Of a DNA stretch of 64,000 nucleotides, positions 1 through 11,947 are shown in pieces. How positions within the stretch are numbered: position 1 is the stretch's first letter; each line of letters opens with the position of its first letter. The notes beneath the pieces are model-generated. The model searched no databases, was not told the DNA's origin, and worked only from the letters and a program-made list of their open reading frames with translations. Source of the DNA: Gymnopus androsaceus JB14 (lineage: Eukaryota; Basidiomycota; Agaricomycetes; Agaricales; Omphalotaceae); the NCBI GenBank assembly GCA_009733575.1, contig ML769407.1, positions 62,001 to 126,000 of the forward strand. Direction: 5' to 3'. The position numbers were made by a program, and so were the translations under genes.

Positions 1-822
1 CCAGACAGAAAAATCCGCCGGTAAGGCAACTAGAATACAAGAGAATCAAGTCAGCAAAGGGGCTGGGAAACGAAGGAAGAAAAGTAAGTGGTTCGAACAC
101 ACATTTATCCCAAGCAAACGTGTCGCGATCAAAGACTGTGGCGACCGACTCCGAGTACAGGATCCCCGGATGGAACGAAATAATCTGAACATCATCCTAC
201 AGAGCGCTCATCCGCAATCCGTCCCTAACAACGACGTAAACGCAGTTTTGGATGTCGCATACGGGGTTTCACTAGGCGCGGGTGCATACACTACGGCTGC
301 TGTCGAAACATTAACCAGGTGCAACTTCAACCCGGTCGGACGGAGAATCTGTTTTACGAAATAAGCAGACATTAGGAAATTCCCCCCGACGTTGGTATCG
401 AAACATTCCATGAGCGCGGTTTTATCCATGGACAAAGTGTCTGGACCAAGAGGGTGAATGTGCGCTGCGTTGAGAATCAGGACATGGACGAGGGTGTTCT
501 GGGAGTGGAGCAACTCCCAGAGAGAGGTGATTGAGGTGTCTGACCCAACGTCAGCTTGGTGAGCGATAAATTCGGTGGGACGGCCTTGAAATTCTTGGCG
601 TAATTCAACCAAGGCTTCATCTAAAAACCCAGCTCTTCGGCCAGTGATGATGACCTTGGAGGCGGATGCTTTGGCGAAAGAACGAGCGGTTTCGAAACCT
701 ATGCCGCCACCGCCGCCAGTGATGAGGATGGTTTTACCGGCTTGGGTGAGGGAGGCCTTGGTCGGTGAGATAGATGGATAAGTGTCTTTGTGGTAGGTGG
801 GAGTTAGCTTGGAGAACGTCAT
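1..822 (-). CDS. Short-chain dehydrogenase/reductase, 3' end cut by window edge, two frameshifts
   Basis: NAD(P)-dependent oxidoreductase of the SDR superfamily; substrate not predictable. The N-terminal third has the Rossmann signature TGGGGGIGFETA (about residue 35), then NAA at about 120 and the active-site YxxxK as YATSK. After SKTAFTSLL the frame is lost: RIADERSV continues one base later and DDVQIISFHPG one base later again. Each shift is explained by one extra G (plus-strand CCC at 223-225 and CC at 196-197). An intron at 30-102 then joins WDK to ALPADFSVW, and the rest lies outside the window. The order of segments matches fungal SDRs exactly, so this is either two consensus errors or a very young pseudogene. 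The ATG at 822 is well placed for the family. Confidence 0.85.
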
Positions 823-3432
823 TTTAGGTGCAAAGGTTAGTAGTGTTGGAGGTCAAAAGTACAGCGCATTTTATACTCCAAAGTTGTAGAGTCTCACATA
901 TTCATTACTAGTTGACTCAAATTCGGAGGGCCAGCAGTAAGAATCGACCCGGAACCTGGTCGGAGCAGTTGTATTTCTGCTTACTATTAGGGACCAGCAA
1001 CTGAATTGCTGGTTCAAGGTTGTGATTGAGGTATTGAGGTTAGCATGGAGCACGGAACTTGGTGAGGGAGAATTCCGATTCCCTAGGACGGCTTGGACTC
1101 CGGATCCTTGCGAGTTCAAAACTCTGGCTCCATCCGAGTCGGGGTACTTTAAACAATCAGTCGTCAAAATCTAGCTTCCATCTAGTATCGTCATGTAAAA
1201 AACATTACAAGAAATGGGCCAGTATCGGGAAGAAGAACAAAAGAAGACGCGTTGATTTTATTTCGCGCGCATGCGCGAGAGGTTTTTCAACTCGATCTCC
1301 CACCAACTGACATGCAGATACGGAGATGCGAGCTTATTTGTTAGATGTGGGAGGTGAGTACGGATGGAAGAAAAGCTCTCTCCTCCTGCTGGGTCGATTT
1401 ATTTGAAGAATAGCTGTAGCGATGATAGTATAACTGTTTAACAATATTGATTGGGATTATCCGATTTTCACTCTGAAGAAAGAATTTCAAACTTCGACGG
1501 TGACGTTCAGAGAATTTCGCGGAAGAACCAGGAGGAATGTGTTAGATATACAAGGAAAGATTCGGCACTGAGGAATAGTGTAGGCTTTCATTGCTCGTTC
1601 AAGGCGTTGGAAGTCTGACATCTTAGCGGCTTGAAGAGGTTTTTGCGAGTGGGAGAAGCTTGGATCAGCTAGGCTCATCCAAGTTTCGCCCTTCCGCCGA
1701 GTGGATGGCTGGGAGAAGAATCGATTGACCAGACAGAGGCCGAGTAGATGTCTATTGATACAGCCTGGCCCTATATGGTGATATCTCGGATCTCGATGAA
1801 CTTTAAGAAGCCTCCCTCAATATTGCCAAAATGTGCTGTTGGACCTTGTTGGACTCGGTAGTAATGGAGTGGAGTAGAGGGATTAGGTGGTGGATCATGT
1901 AATTGGAGGCGTGGATAGAATCTGGGAAGTGATCAATGGCAGATGTTTTCAAATACGCGGACTGGAATGTTTTCGAGCTGGTACCATGCTTGCCAACTAT
2001 GCAGTTGATGCTATCTCATCGTTCTCTATTCCAGATGTTCCTGTGCATCTTGGAGTTTGTTCAGCTGCGTGAGCGAGATCTAGTGCTGCTTGCAATGAAA
2101 TAGGTGTGTCGAGCGCGGGAGTTGGCCGTAATGACTGATTTTGAAATGATAGAACGAATTTTTCTATGTACGTCGTGGATGTAGTGGATGTAGAGCAAAG
2201 ATGTGGCTGTACTACGACCATCATTAACGTGGGAATTAGCAGATTCTGTGTGTGGCTTTTCCTCTCAAAACCTCTTGACTCTTTATTCAAGTTCGAGCCT
2301 GGAAAAACCTCGCCCAAAAGATACTTCCGCTCATTGAGCGGTAGAAGAGCATTCGACTAGGCCGCGTTAGTGGATGCCTGTAGAGTCGATTTAGAGTGTA
2401 AAGCAAAAACCCATATGCTCCTCCAGTACTCATCTTACACGATACATTGCAAGCAGGAATTACTATGGAGTATCGATCTGCAAATATCCTCAGGCCGACA
2501 CGGTGCATAGACAGACTACCGGCAGCTGCCGGCGCTGGTCTCTCAACCGCCTTATAGCTTCCGGTTGTGCATAAACTCTCTTCTTGGTGAACATAACGCA
2601 GAATACTTTTCATCGACGTCGGGTTACTAAGCGTATGCCTGGTCGCAAATACTGAATACAGACAGAATGCACAAGAGTAAGTCTAGAGCTTGGCCTACTA
2701 CTACTAGCACTTCGGATGATTTAATAATGCAGTCACTATGGCCCATAACGATAACGGATAACTGATGAGTGCTTGTCAAGGGATCAATGACACAACCAGA
2801 TCGACACCTGTAACTTCAACCATGCTACACATAAAATTCAATATTTACGTGCCAGGGAGCATCCTGGAGCAATCTACGAAGACGTCGAGAATGCGAGAGA
2901 ACTAGGTACAGTGTATTTGGTGCAGGGCAAGTATACTTTCTGAAACTAATGCAGTCCCTCAAACCATCGCGCGCAATTTCTTCCAATTTTGGTTATTATT
3001 ATTTTCCCCTGGTTTGGAATCATCTGCTTGTTCGACTTGAACATGACTGGTACCTCGCTCATCAACACACAGCATTGAGTGCTTCTTCTCATCACAGATA
3101 TCATAATTAATTGCTTATACTTTGATAGGAACTGTACACTTTCGTGTACTACTCGCGCATTTCCAACGTTCGAACACATCCAGTAACCGGGTACGTGTCA
3201 TTCATCATTCTTGAAGTCACAAATGACTAGCATATTCCTGATTCAGACTTCAATCTCTATACTGTTTCACGAACTGGAAGTTCCAAGTTTCGCTGTCGGT
3301 TACTAGGGTTGGACGTCCCAAACACGTCGAGCCTGAGGTGACGGATGTTCAGACAAATGTTCTGCGTTCACAGTACAGTTAGCACCAGAGGAACACTAGA
3401 ACGCCTCATAATTATTCAGCAATTCCTACAGC
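823..3432. other. Intergenic stretch with weak minus-strand open frames
   Basis: I see no recognisable gene. On the minus strand, open stretches at about 2317-1997 and 1900-1487 read like a possible decayed or multi-exon product (for example helical LQAALDLAHAAEQ, and later LPRFYPRLQLHDPPPNPSTP), but they need a frame change near 1780 and match no family I know. The rest (2620-3432) shows nothing but the upstream region of the secreted-protein gene. Confidence 0.35.
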
Positions 3433-3439
3433 TATAAAA
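3433..3439 (+). promoter_or_regulatory. TATA box of the secreted-protein gene
   Basis: TATAAAA lies 61 bases before the ATG at 3500, a normal fungal core-promoter distance. Position and motif are seen; use is inferred. Confidence 0.55.
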
Positions 3440-3499
3440 GCAACGAAGTATCACAGAGAAAGCACCAACAATATCTCACAGAATAATCCCGCACTCATA

Positions 3500-5265
3500 A
3501 TGATCTCGTTGCCCCGTCTCCTAACTTTTGCTGGTTTTGCGATCTCTCTCGCAGGTAAGCTCTTTCAACAGAGTTGGATCCTCATTGTTATTTTATTCAT
3601 GTTGTCTACACAGAGTGTTCCATCGTCCCTCCTGCGCTTCAAGGTGTTCCGGCTACCTCTAGTGACCCGCCTGACTTTAATGGGACTACGACGGACATCT
3701 CTAGTATCGCGTCGACCGCTCAGCAAGTCAATCAGAAATCTGGTGCAGCTTCAGATGCTCCTCCAGCCCAACCCGCTGCTAACACCACTATCACTGCTGT
3801 CGACGGAGATCTGGTCAACCAGACAATTCCGACCAATACTACGTCCTCTCGTCGTGGTCTGTCCGGGATCACCTCCGACACGCATCTTGCACGCAGGAAC
3901 AACTCCAACTACGAGTTGGTCTTTTGGGGGACGGGAACAGGGTCTAACGACCGCGATGCAGCAATCGAAGGCACTGCGTACCTGACCTACACCGTCGTCA
4001 GCAATGCCACGTACGATATCGATGACTGCCTTGATTACTGTGACAGTGTAGAGGATTGTGGTTAGTAATTCAACAGCCTACCTTGGTTTCTCTGCGCAGC
4101 GCTGACCATTGTTACCCTTACTCTCCCCAGTTTTTGCCAACTTGTACTATGAATTTGAGAATCCTTTATTGGATTTGGTCTTCTCCCAACAATCTAACTT
4201 GAAATGCGCTCTTTACTCCGACATTCATAATGCTACTGAAAAAACCAACTTTGGAGGACAGCAACTCTATCCCGCTCCTGCACCCCTCAACTATATCCAA
4301 CAGAGTAGTGGATGGGCCGCTAAATCGCTCGTAGAGCCCGCAACACCTCCTGGCTACGATAAAATATTTGGTCCCACCGGCGGAGCCAACAATGCTCCAG
4401 GATACATGGTAAGCCTTGCGCGCACTTTCAGTTGAATTTCCATGCTGATCTTCGTGATTCTCTACACAGGGCTTCGCCTTCCTCGACCAGTACGATGTCG
4501 ATGCCTGTGCAGCTCTCTGTGACACTCGTGGCGCTGATCCAGTAGGTGGCGCATGCCAATATTTCAACATCTGGAGGGCTCTCGTAGATGGAGTTCCTAC
4601 TACTTATACTTGCTCCATGGTATGTGTATTCTCATCTAAAAAGAAGTCTGCGAACAGGGTGCTCACCCACCTATGTACAGTACTTCATCCCCGCGGACGA
4701 GTCCACTGCCGTCAACTATGGTCAAGGCGACCTTGTCGTCACTGAATCCCGAGGTTATGCGCGCCAGAATGCTATGGTTGACGGCGGCTTTGAGGGTTAC
4801 ACATGTGGCTCGGGTGAGGACTTCTGCTTCACTGCCAGCTACGCCAACTGGGTGGGTACTTCCCCCTCTAACGGAGACTTGGATGCTTCCATCTTCGACT
4901 ATGTACCTTACGCACACAGCGGGCATTCTGTTGGACTCCTAGGCTCGGCTTTCGGCGCTGACGACCTTTCGGGAACGCTTGCCCCGGCTTCCCCCATAAC
5001 GACAGAGGCTGGTGTAAGCTACGTTCTTCAATTCTTCTACTCCACCTCCTTCTCTGGCCAGGAGGCAGAAGCCGATGCTAGTTTAGAAATTATCTGGAAC
5101 GGAAATACCGTGGATACCATTAAACCGGGTTACCAATCCCAGTGGGTCGGATATCAGAGCACTGTTGTTGCACAAGGAAATGATGACCTGCAGTTCGTCG
5201 GTAGTCCTGCCCCCGCATACTTGTTCATTGACGATGTAGCCCTGTTCCCACTTTCAACTTCATAA
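3500..5265 (+). CDS. Secreted Cys-containing protein with C-terminal beta-sandwich-like domain
   Basis: Five exons: 3500-3554, 3614-4060, 4131-4408, 4470-4619 and 4681-5265; all junctions are GT-AG and keep frame. The protein starts with a signal peptide (MISLPRLLTFAGFAISLAG), followed by a Thr/Ser/Asn-rich linker with N-glycosylation sites. Two similar segments with paired cysteines follow (ending CLDYCDSVEDC and ACAALCDTRGADP), each beside an aromatic stretch, which recalls PAN/apple-like modules. The last exon holds about 190 residues ending in AYLFIDDVALFP, typical of a carbohydrate-binding or DUF-type jelly-roll. This type occurs in many agarics as an uncharacterised secreted protein. 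Wall or extracellular binding is a reasonable guess; no catalytic motif is seen. Confidence 0.8.
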
Positions 5266-5761
5266 CTTCCACATTCATTTTCTTTTGAACATATATATCT
5301 GTAACACTCGTTATATTATTTATTGTGGCTTACTTTAGTAGTACTGGTTAATGGATGGCTTGAACGAAACTGTTTTGGACGCATTTATAATTTGAAGAAC
5401 GGAGAGGGAACTATCAGTTTGCGAAGGAACATGTTTCGCTAGGGTTCGGTTGACAAAGGAGCTGATGTGCATTGCATGCGGTTTATTAGTGAACGAGTTG
5501 CACAACTATGCGGTCCCAAGCTCATATTGCTCAACCTGTAGTCATTCATATGCACACCCATGATGCTATATAAACTTTTTATTATTATTGACGATTAATG
5601 AGTGGAATGTTCTTGACAACTCGCTTTAGGCCTAAGTTCAAATAGATACATAGTCAGTTTACGAAAAACGGGAGGAAGGAAAAGCAGCGGACGACATACT
5701 CACCTACACCTACACCACACTTGTCTACATCCCACCACGTCTATCCATCCTCTACTAATTA
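5266..5761. other. Intergenic, nothing recognised
   Basis: AT-rich 3' flank shared by two convergent genes. No ORF, repeat or RNA signature stands out. Confidence 0.6.
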
Positions 5762-6394
5762 CTATGCTTTAGCCTTGGACTTGCCCTTCTGGTTCTTCAG
5801 CCTCCTCGAACGTATACGTTTCCCGTTTTGTACCGAGGGCCCCCATCTATAAAGAGAGAGCAAAATTAGCATGCGGCTTATGAAAAAAAGAATCCCTCCA
5901 GTAGGAGAAGAAAAGCCCACTCACCCTCTCACAGTCTTTGGCTTTTTCGCCTCATGCGCGAATTCCTCCACTGGGGTTCCGTGTCGGAATTTTGCCATGC
6001 ACCACAGAATATACCGACGATCCCTTACTGCTACACCAGCCTTCCGCATATCTAAGCCCGACTTGTGCCAAAATTCTTCCCATGCTGCTAACCCAGTGCT
6101 TCCGAAGCAGAAGACGTTTTGGTATCCATATCCCGCCCGATTTTTTTCAGGAAATCATGGGGGGTGGTTATTGTTTCTAGAGTATGAGAAAGAGCACGAA
6201 TTAGTATGTAATATTCAGTCGACGTTTGGACTTGGGCTGGAAAATGGAAGATATAGCCCAGCGTAACGCACCAGTTGGGGAAGGAATAGGTTTCGTCAGT
6301 GCTCTGTTGACAAAGTGAGCGCGTATGATCGATTTATTAGAGATGGAAGAAAACTCCGGCCGGAGGATGCACTCGCGATGCCTAGACTGAACAT
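5762..6394 (-). CDS. mS41: Mitochondrial small-subunit ribosomal protein mS41 (IGR-motif protein)
   Basis: Mitoribosome component (yeast Fyv4 family). Exons on the minus strand: 6394-6272, 6176-5925 and 5846-5762. The start gives a good mitochondrial presequence (MFSLGIASASSGRSFLPSL, then NRSYA). The hallmark follows: PHDFLKKIGRDMDT, then WEEFW, then GVAVRDRRYILWCMAKFR, and a basic tail ending KNQKGKSKAKA. Two frame breaks interrupt it: near 6294-6300 (between STEH and TKPIPSPT) and at the plus-strand CCC at 6092-6094 (between SEALG and AAWEEFW). Each behaves as one missing (or two extra) bases. Conserved sequence resumes immediately after both. Because mS41 is a housekeeping protein, consensus error is more likely than gene loss. 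Annotation software may miss this gene entirely. Confidence 0.75.
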
Positions 6395-6852
6395 GAGATG
6401 AGCAAGAGATGAGCGTAGAACAACAAATTCAAACGCCCGTAATGGGCGCCTATTTCAATTTTTGAGCGCCAAGTCTGAGTTCAACGTCAGATGATCATGC
6501 TTACAGACTTACAGTACGGGAATTCTGTGGATTTTCAGTACTCTATTGGTTTCAAGTTCGATAGCTTGAAGACCAAAACTATTACATACAAGTTAAATAT
6601 CTATTCATAGCTACTTCATAGGCTCCCTGAACAACTCGCCTGTTGTAGGCACAGGTCAAACAAGGCTCGCGTACACAAAGGAATCACGGAGTAAATGAAA
6701 GCCAGTGCAGTGGCGGGGATTCCAGTACCAATGCACCTGCGCTGCTTCGATGGTCGATGCACGAGACGCTTGTTTGTTAATGCTAATATAAATTTTGTGG
6801 CTATAAGATGCTTAAAGTTAAAATTATGATTGAAAATCGCTGCTAGAATCAC
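6395..6852. other. Intergenic, nothing recognised
   Basis: Upstream region of mS41 and downstream region of the next minus-strand gene. No supported feature. Confidence 0.6.
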
Positions 6853-9136
6853 TTACACGTCTTCCAAATGGTTCAAGAGATCTCGAATAGCGAGTGATTT
6901 GTTGCAATGAGCACAACATAGAATAACCATATCATATCTACCTTCGCAATCTGGTTCAGAAGCCAGAATGCAGGGTGTTTCTTTATTGATGGAGTTGATC
7001 CTAAATGTATGATTTCGGTGCTTATATGTGAACTGCAGCAAAGTGTGTATCAGATGGATATATACAGAAAACTGCATTGCCTACCAAAAGTGGCCACCTC
7101 CCAAATACACGCCCATGTAAGCTGCAAGACGTACACTCGATGAGAGGATTAGCTGAATACATGTCTTGTAGTGTGGTCGTGGCGGGATCAAGAAAGCAGC
7201 TGCTGATGATCGCCCTCGAAGTTTGTGATTTAACCTCGTTAAAAGTGAGCGTACTAGACACCCATGGGCCATTAAAAGGGATTGCTGACTGGTATGTTTG
7301 AAAACGCTCGTTGGCCTGACTGTGATTGGCGTAGCAGCAGCAATGATGGTAGAACATTTGTGGATAATGCAAGTCCATGGCACAGCGTGTACAATTAAAG
7401 ACCGATGTCGCTAGATGCAAGTCAGAGGCGGTAGCGTTCCGCATCATTCCAACAAGCACTTGCATTTTCGCGGGTCTCCATTCGTTAATGACACCAGGCA
7501 AATATTCTGAAATCTTCAGTCGGAAAAAATCGTCACCCAAGTATTCGTCATGAGGGGTGTCCCATATCAAGTCCTCGAAAACTTTGTGGGTAACGATATC
7601 GCCTACAGGAGGGAAAGGTTCTCGGAGATCCGATTCCGACAGAATTCGCTTGTACCCCTTCATCAAATCAACATAGCGCTGGTAGATGATAGGGTTTTGA
7701 GGTCCTTTCGCAGATAAACGTTTTGCCTTGCAGTCCGATAACATTTGAATCAGATCGTCCTTAATGCGGTTCCAGCCTTGGATGGGCAGGTTTCAAAGCA
7801 ATTCAATAAAGAGACTCAAGAGAACTCGTACCATATTCTGTCAACTTCTTTGACTGTTTCACTAATTTATGGTCACTGAACTCATCGCGATCCAAAAACG
7901 CCTTCCAACCAGACATTATAATTTTCGCCTCCTCGCTCCATCCGATTGCGGCCAACCGATTGAGGATGCTAAGTAGAAGAATTAAGCTTCTAGTAGGCTG
8001 ACGACGGTATATACTTATAAAAGACGCCGCTACTCACACTTCCTTCCTCTGTTCGCGAATATTGTCCAGTTCACGGGCTCGCTCAGAAAGCTTCCTTTTG
8101 ATCCATATTTGACATAACTTACTGTGCTAGAGAATAGAGTGCGAGTAAGTATATGTTCGACACATGTATAGCGCGCTCCTCACCGCTACTATGCTTGTTC
8201 GCTCTGCTTTCTTTTGAGCAAACCACGCGCCGCGATCTCCTACGGGAATCGTTTCGAATTCCTCTTTCAATTGTGCTACTAATCCAGTGTGAACAATTTG
8301 TCTGTGTTTCGTAAAATGGAGCTCAGTCACTATGAAATAGATAGTGTTGAACTAACTGATAATCTTCCGGAATGCATTCCACTGGCAATATATCACTATG
8401 ACTTCTGAATTCTGGTGGCTGGCTTTCGAGGAACTTCATGTTGAATAGATGGAAGCTATAAAACGACAATGACTGATAAATTCTTCAAAGACACTGGGAT
8501 GCGTACGTCGATAGACAATTTTTACAGCACCTCATGCGAAAAGACCAGAGAACATTGTCACAACGACCTTTTTGGTCGCACACCTAAACAGGATTGAGTT
8601 TTGTTACCGAAAGATCCTTTCGACGACAAAAACTCACATGGCAATAGGACTCGTAGAGGAGATGAGCAAATTGAGGTTCATTCAAATCTTCTGGACGAGG
8701 CGGCAGATCTCTGACGTTCTCGCGAGCAATGCGCCAAATGCTTTCGGAAGACTTGCTCATCAATATACCCCGGAGATCTTTAGATGAACGAGCAAGTTGC
8801 AGAAGATCGCCTGGACTAAGGTAACAGAATATCTTCAGGAAACTGAATATCAATATATGATACAGATTTCCAGAATCGGCGTACCTCGAGGATTACATCT
8901 AATGGAACATCCTTTGCCAATCTCTCCAGCAATCCCAATCTGCCTCGGACCTTTCTAAACTGAGCGGGAATCCGTCCCTTCTTCGTGCTAGTGTTTGCGT
9001 TTGTTTTAGCTCTTTTCCGGGACGATTTTGTATCGTGTTCCTCTTCCTCATACTCTCTCAATCCATCTTTATCTGGTACTTCATCTGAGGCAACTTTCTT
9101 CTCCTGAATCCGAAGTGAACGACGAGTCATGAGCAA
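6853..9136 (-). CDS. F-box protein with Cys-pair zinc motifs
   Basis: Likely SCF ubiquitin-ligase substrate adaptor. Nine exons in order: 9136-8885, 8832-8638, 8583-8507, 8455-8357, 8301-8184, 8126-8038, 7968-7832, 7776-7109 and 7032-6853. Every junction preserves frame with introns of about 51-76 nt. The N-terminus is basic and acidic low complexity (MTRRSLRIQEKK); the F-box spans exon 1/2 (DVPLDVILE joined to IFCYLSPGDLLQLAR). It is followed by the agaric-type extension LPPRPEDLNEPQFAHLLY and a cysteine ribbon, CHVC then CCKNC. The middle holds helical segments (VAQLKEEFETIPVGDRGAW), and the C-terminus has another pair, CAHCNKS, before HLEDV. This architecture is a large expanded family in mushrooms. 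The target is unknown. The short fifth intron (8302-8356) was chosen because it joins EDYQ to QIVHTG in frame. Confidence 0.85.
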
Positions 9137-9234
9137 GCAAGCAGGTTAATTAGCGCCTGTCAGCGCTCATGTGACACATGTACCACGGGTGACGGCGCAC
9201 GCGCTTTTTCATTTGCTCCAAGGACCAAACCAAC
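9137..9234. promoter_or_regulatory. Compact divergent promoter, F-box gene / Aurora kinase
   Basis: Only 98 bases separate the two opposed start codons (9136 minus, 9235 plus). The stretch contains GC-rich CACGCGC-type sequence and no clear TATA box. Shared regulation of the two genes is possible but is inference. Confidence 0.45.
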
Positions 9235-10649
9235 ATGAGCGTTGGTAGCTTATCGCACAAATTCTCCTCTCTCGACATCTCTAAACCAGTTTACACTCAT
9301 GACTCTAAAGACCAGGTCGCCAGACTACTTACAAAGTACGCTGCACCTACTATTCCGCGGTCAAAAACGACCTCTACCATTTCCAAACCGCCGGCACCAC
9401 CTAACTCTTCATCGAAGCTCAACGTAGAATCCAGTAGCTCTGTCTTGGAGACACAAGGGGCTCTGAAAAACGTTTCTGACGTTCAGCAACCCTCAAAGTT
9501 AAAGACGTCGAAATCAACAAATGGCGACAGCGTGCCAGTCGATATCGGGAAATATGATGGAGGATTGGAGTCGGATAGTCATGATCATATCTCTCCAGAA
9601 GATGCACCTGATCTTGCACTTGACTCTAGCACCCTGTGCGTGCTACTTTTCTAAATACGGCTGACTACACTTAACAATGCAGTTCTAGCACAACTCCACC
9701 CTGGTCCCTGCATTCTTTCTCCATTGGACGCCCGTTGGGAAAAGGGAAATACGGTCGAGTCTATATGGTCCGCACCAAATCACCCCCTCAGTATATCCTT
9801 GCCCTAAAAACGCTTTACAAAGCCGAACTTGTCAAGGATGGCTGTGAGCGCCAGGTAAGAAGGGAAATTGAGATTCAGATGAACCTTCGGTGATTGCTTC
9901 GACCTTTAAGATTCATGCCCCTTCCGCTAACAACGCCCATCCTCAGGCATCCAAATGTTCTGCGCCTCTATGGTTATTTTCACGACTCCCAGCGTGTATT
10001 TCTCATGCTTGAATTTGCTGGCCAGGGCGAGCTATATCGCCAGCTCATAAAACGGGGGTCGTTTTCCGTTCGCCGATCGGCGAACTATGTCCACCAAATG
10101 GCCGACGCACTCTCCTATCTCCATTCGAAGCACGTCATCCATAGAGATATAAAGCCAGAAAATCTGCTACTTGGACTAAACGGCGAACTCAAGATTGCGG
10201 ACTTTGGCTGGAGTGTGCATGCCCCTTCGGATCGTAGGCGGACGTTGTGTGGAACACCGGACTACCTGCCACCTGAAATGGTGCTAAGGAAGGAACACGG
10301 CAAATGGGTGGATCATTGGGCGTTAGGAGTGTTGATGTACGAGTTCTTGCACGGGAGTCCGCCATTCGAGGATAAAAATCGACAAAGTAAGTGTTTTTGG
10401 TTTTCAATGTTGATTCTTCTGATGATGATTTTGAAGGTTCAATGCGCAGAATAGCCCGAGTGGAGTTCAAGTATCCTAGTACGTTTACGGAGGATGCCAA
10501 GGAACTCATAGGAAAGGTTGGTACTTTCTCTTTTCATGTGGTTTTCCACTTCTGACTGTCCTTTTAGCTTCTCCGTCTCGAACCTCAAGAACGCCTTCCT
10601 CTCAGTGAAGTCATTGGTACATCCTTGGGTCGTAAAAAACCGTGGTTAA
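9235..10649 (+). CDS. Aurora-family serine/threonine kinase
   Basis: Chromosomal-passenger mitotic kinase (Ipl1/Ark1 type). Exons: 9235-9635, 9683-9889, 9947-10386, 10437-10516 and 10568-10649. A disordered Ser/Pro-rich N-terminus of about 130 residues precedes the kinase domain. Visible motifs are the glycine loop [14 protein letters not shown] with the ATP lysine, [17 protein letters not shown] and the Aurora activation loop [15 protein letters not shown]. Two changes from the usual are GTPDY instead of GTLDY, and VDHWALGVL where D-L/V-W-S-L-G is normal. The last helix ends HPWVVKNRG then TAA, but reaching it needs one base removed at GG near 10615-10619 (EVI, extra G, VHPWVV). Without that correction translation runs to about 10707 with an unrelated tail. 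Essential in fungi, so the shift is probably a consensus error. Confidence 0.9.
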
Positions 10650-10810
10650 CCCATTGGATGCGGATAACACACATCCGTACATGTGGGACTTTGGTGATAT
10701 AGCATAGTATTATATTCATATTTCTCTCTTTCCTCACAAATGTATCGTTCTATGTATGTACTCTGTGTAAGTACTCGCATTTTGACTGTCTTTCTAGAAC
10801 TGATCCTCTT

Positions 10811-11619
10811 TTATCTTGTCCTCAAAATCTCCATGAGCTCTTCGTGTTTTTGTCGCTTGTATCGTAAATTCTCTGCGAACGAGTTGGATTATCCGAGATT
10901 CGAGAACATGCAATACCTAGACGTACCTTCCAAAGTGGCTGCCAATTCAGCCTCCTGAGCTTTCTGTGTTTCTTCAACTACTTTCCGGATTTTTTCCATA
11001 TCTTCTTCTGGAGACGAGAACAGAAGCTCAACAAAGATCGATCGCTTACACGCAAAACTGGTAGTAAACGAACCTTGTGACTTGGTCAATTCACTGGAGA
11101 TGGATGCCAGAGACTTTTGTGCTTCTAAAGCACCGTGCAGATGATCCTTCATTTCTTCGTTCTGCACATCCTCTTCAACCCGAATATGCTCCCTCTCTCT
11201 CTCCATCTCCTCTGACCGTAGTGTCCCTTCTCGGCATTCATCGATCTGATCTGTCAGCAACCTTTTCAGCGTCGCAAATTGCTCCTGGATGGCCCGAGTC
11301 GATGGTGATGATATTGAGGCTTCAGGCTGGGCTGGACTGACTACAGGTGTGTTCTCGGAGCTTGAGGACCGCGAAGAGCTGGGCTGCATGCTGATAGTTC
11401 GTGTCTGAAATCATTTTCTCTGCTATAGTGACCAATTCTGGATTGCTTCTAGAAGCAAGATGCGAAGAAATTTCGGACTGATCGCACTATCTGTTGCATA
11501 CTTATCGATCTCCTCGACAAAGACGCCAGACCACCAATCACAGCCTTATCGAGCTTGGTGGGCAGTAGCAAATCCCAAATCGTACCTTTGCATGCTGCTC
11601 TGGACAGAAGATCCTCCAT
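10811..11619 (-). CDS. Coiled-coil protein of unknown function
   Basis: Best model begins at ATG 11619 (MEDLLSRAACKG) and uses two introns to give CDWWSGVFVEEIDK then SNPELVTIAEKMISDTNYQ. A Ser/Pro-rich linker (PSSSRSSSSENTPVVSP) and a long charged coiled coil follow (QEQFATLKRLLTDQIDECRE; SEEMEREREHIRVEEDVQNE). It ends with KRQKHEELMEILRTR at TAA 10811. Moving from the first segment to the linker needs either an unusual splice or one extra base near the codons for YQHA (about 11390), so that join is uncertain. I do not recognise the family. The coiled coil suggests a structural or scaffold role. Confidence 0.55.
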
Positions 11620-11947
11620 AAAATGCTATATTAGAAGGTTTATCAATAACCAGCCAATGACCTTAATATATCCCCTCGATTCTTTTACTCATTACTGTCA
11701 TGACTTGCTTACAGGAGTTCGGTTTGTGTGGTATCAGGAAGTTCATTCAGGTTTTTCTCTTCGTATCATTTGCCCCTTCCTCGCGAAACGATATTCATCG
11801 ATAACATTGATTTTTATGGTTCTTTTTTTCTATTTAGTGATATCATCCGACAAGGCAATGATTGAGCTAGACCACGACATTGATAACGGATTGTCTGCTA
11901 TTTAAGTAAGGCTGAACAATGGAAGCCTTCTACTTGACCAAATCACA
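11620..11947. other. Intergenic, nothing recognised
   Basis: Shared 5' region of the coiled-coil gene and the FKBP gene, which diverge from it. A T-rich stretch is present but no clear TATA box. Confidence 0.5.

Noticed and set aside
196..225. A short intron to explain the SDR frame break
   Set aside because: All possible donors are in the wrong phase, whereas RIADERSV between the two breaks is conserved SDR sequence, so two one-base changes are the simpler reading.
870..1310. Overlapping ORFs on both strands (98 and 83 codons)
   Set aside because: No homology by eye, no start context and mutually antisense.
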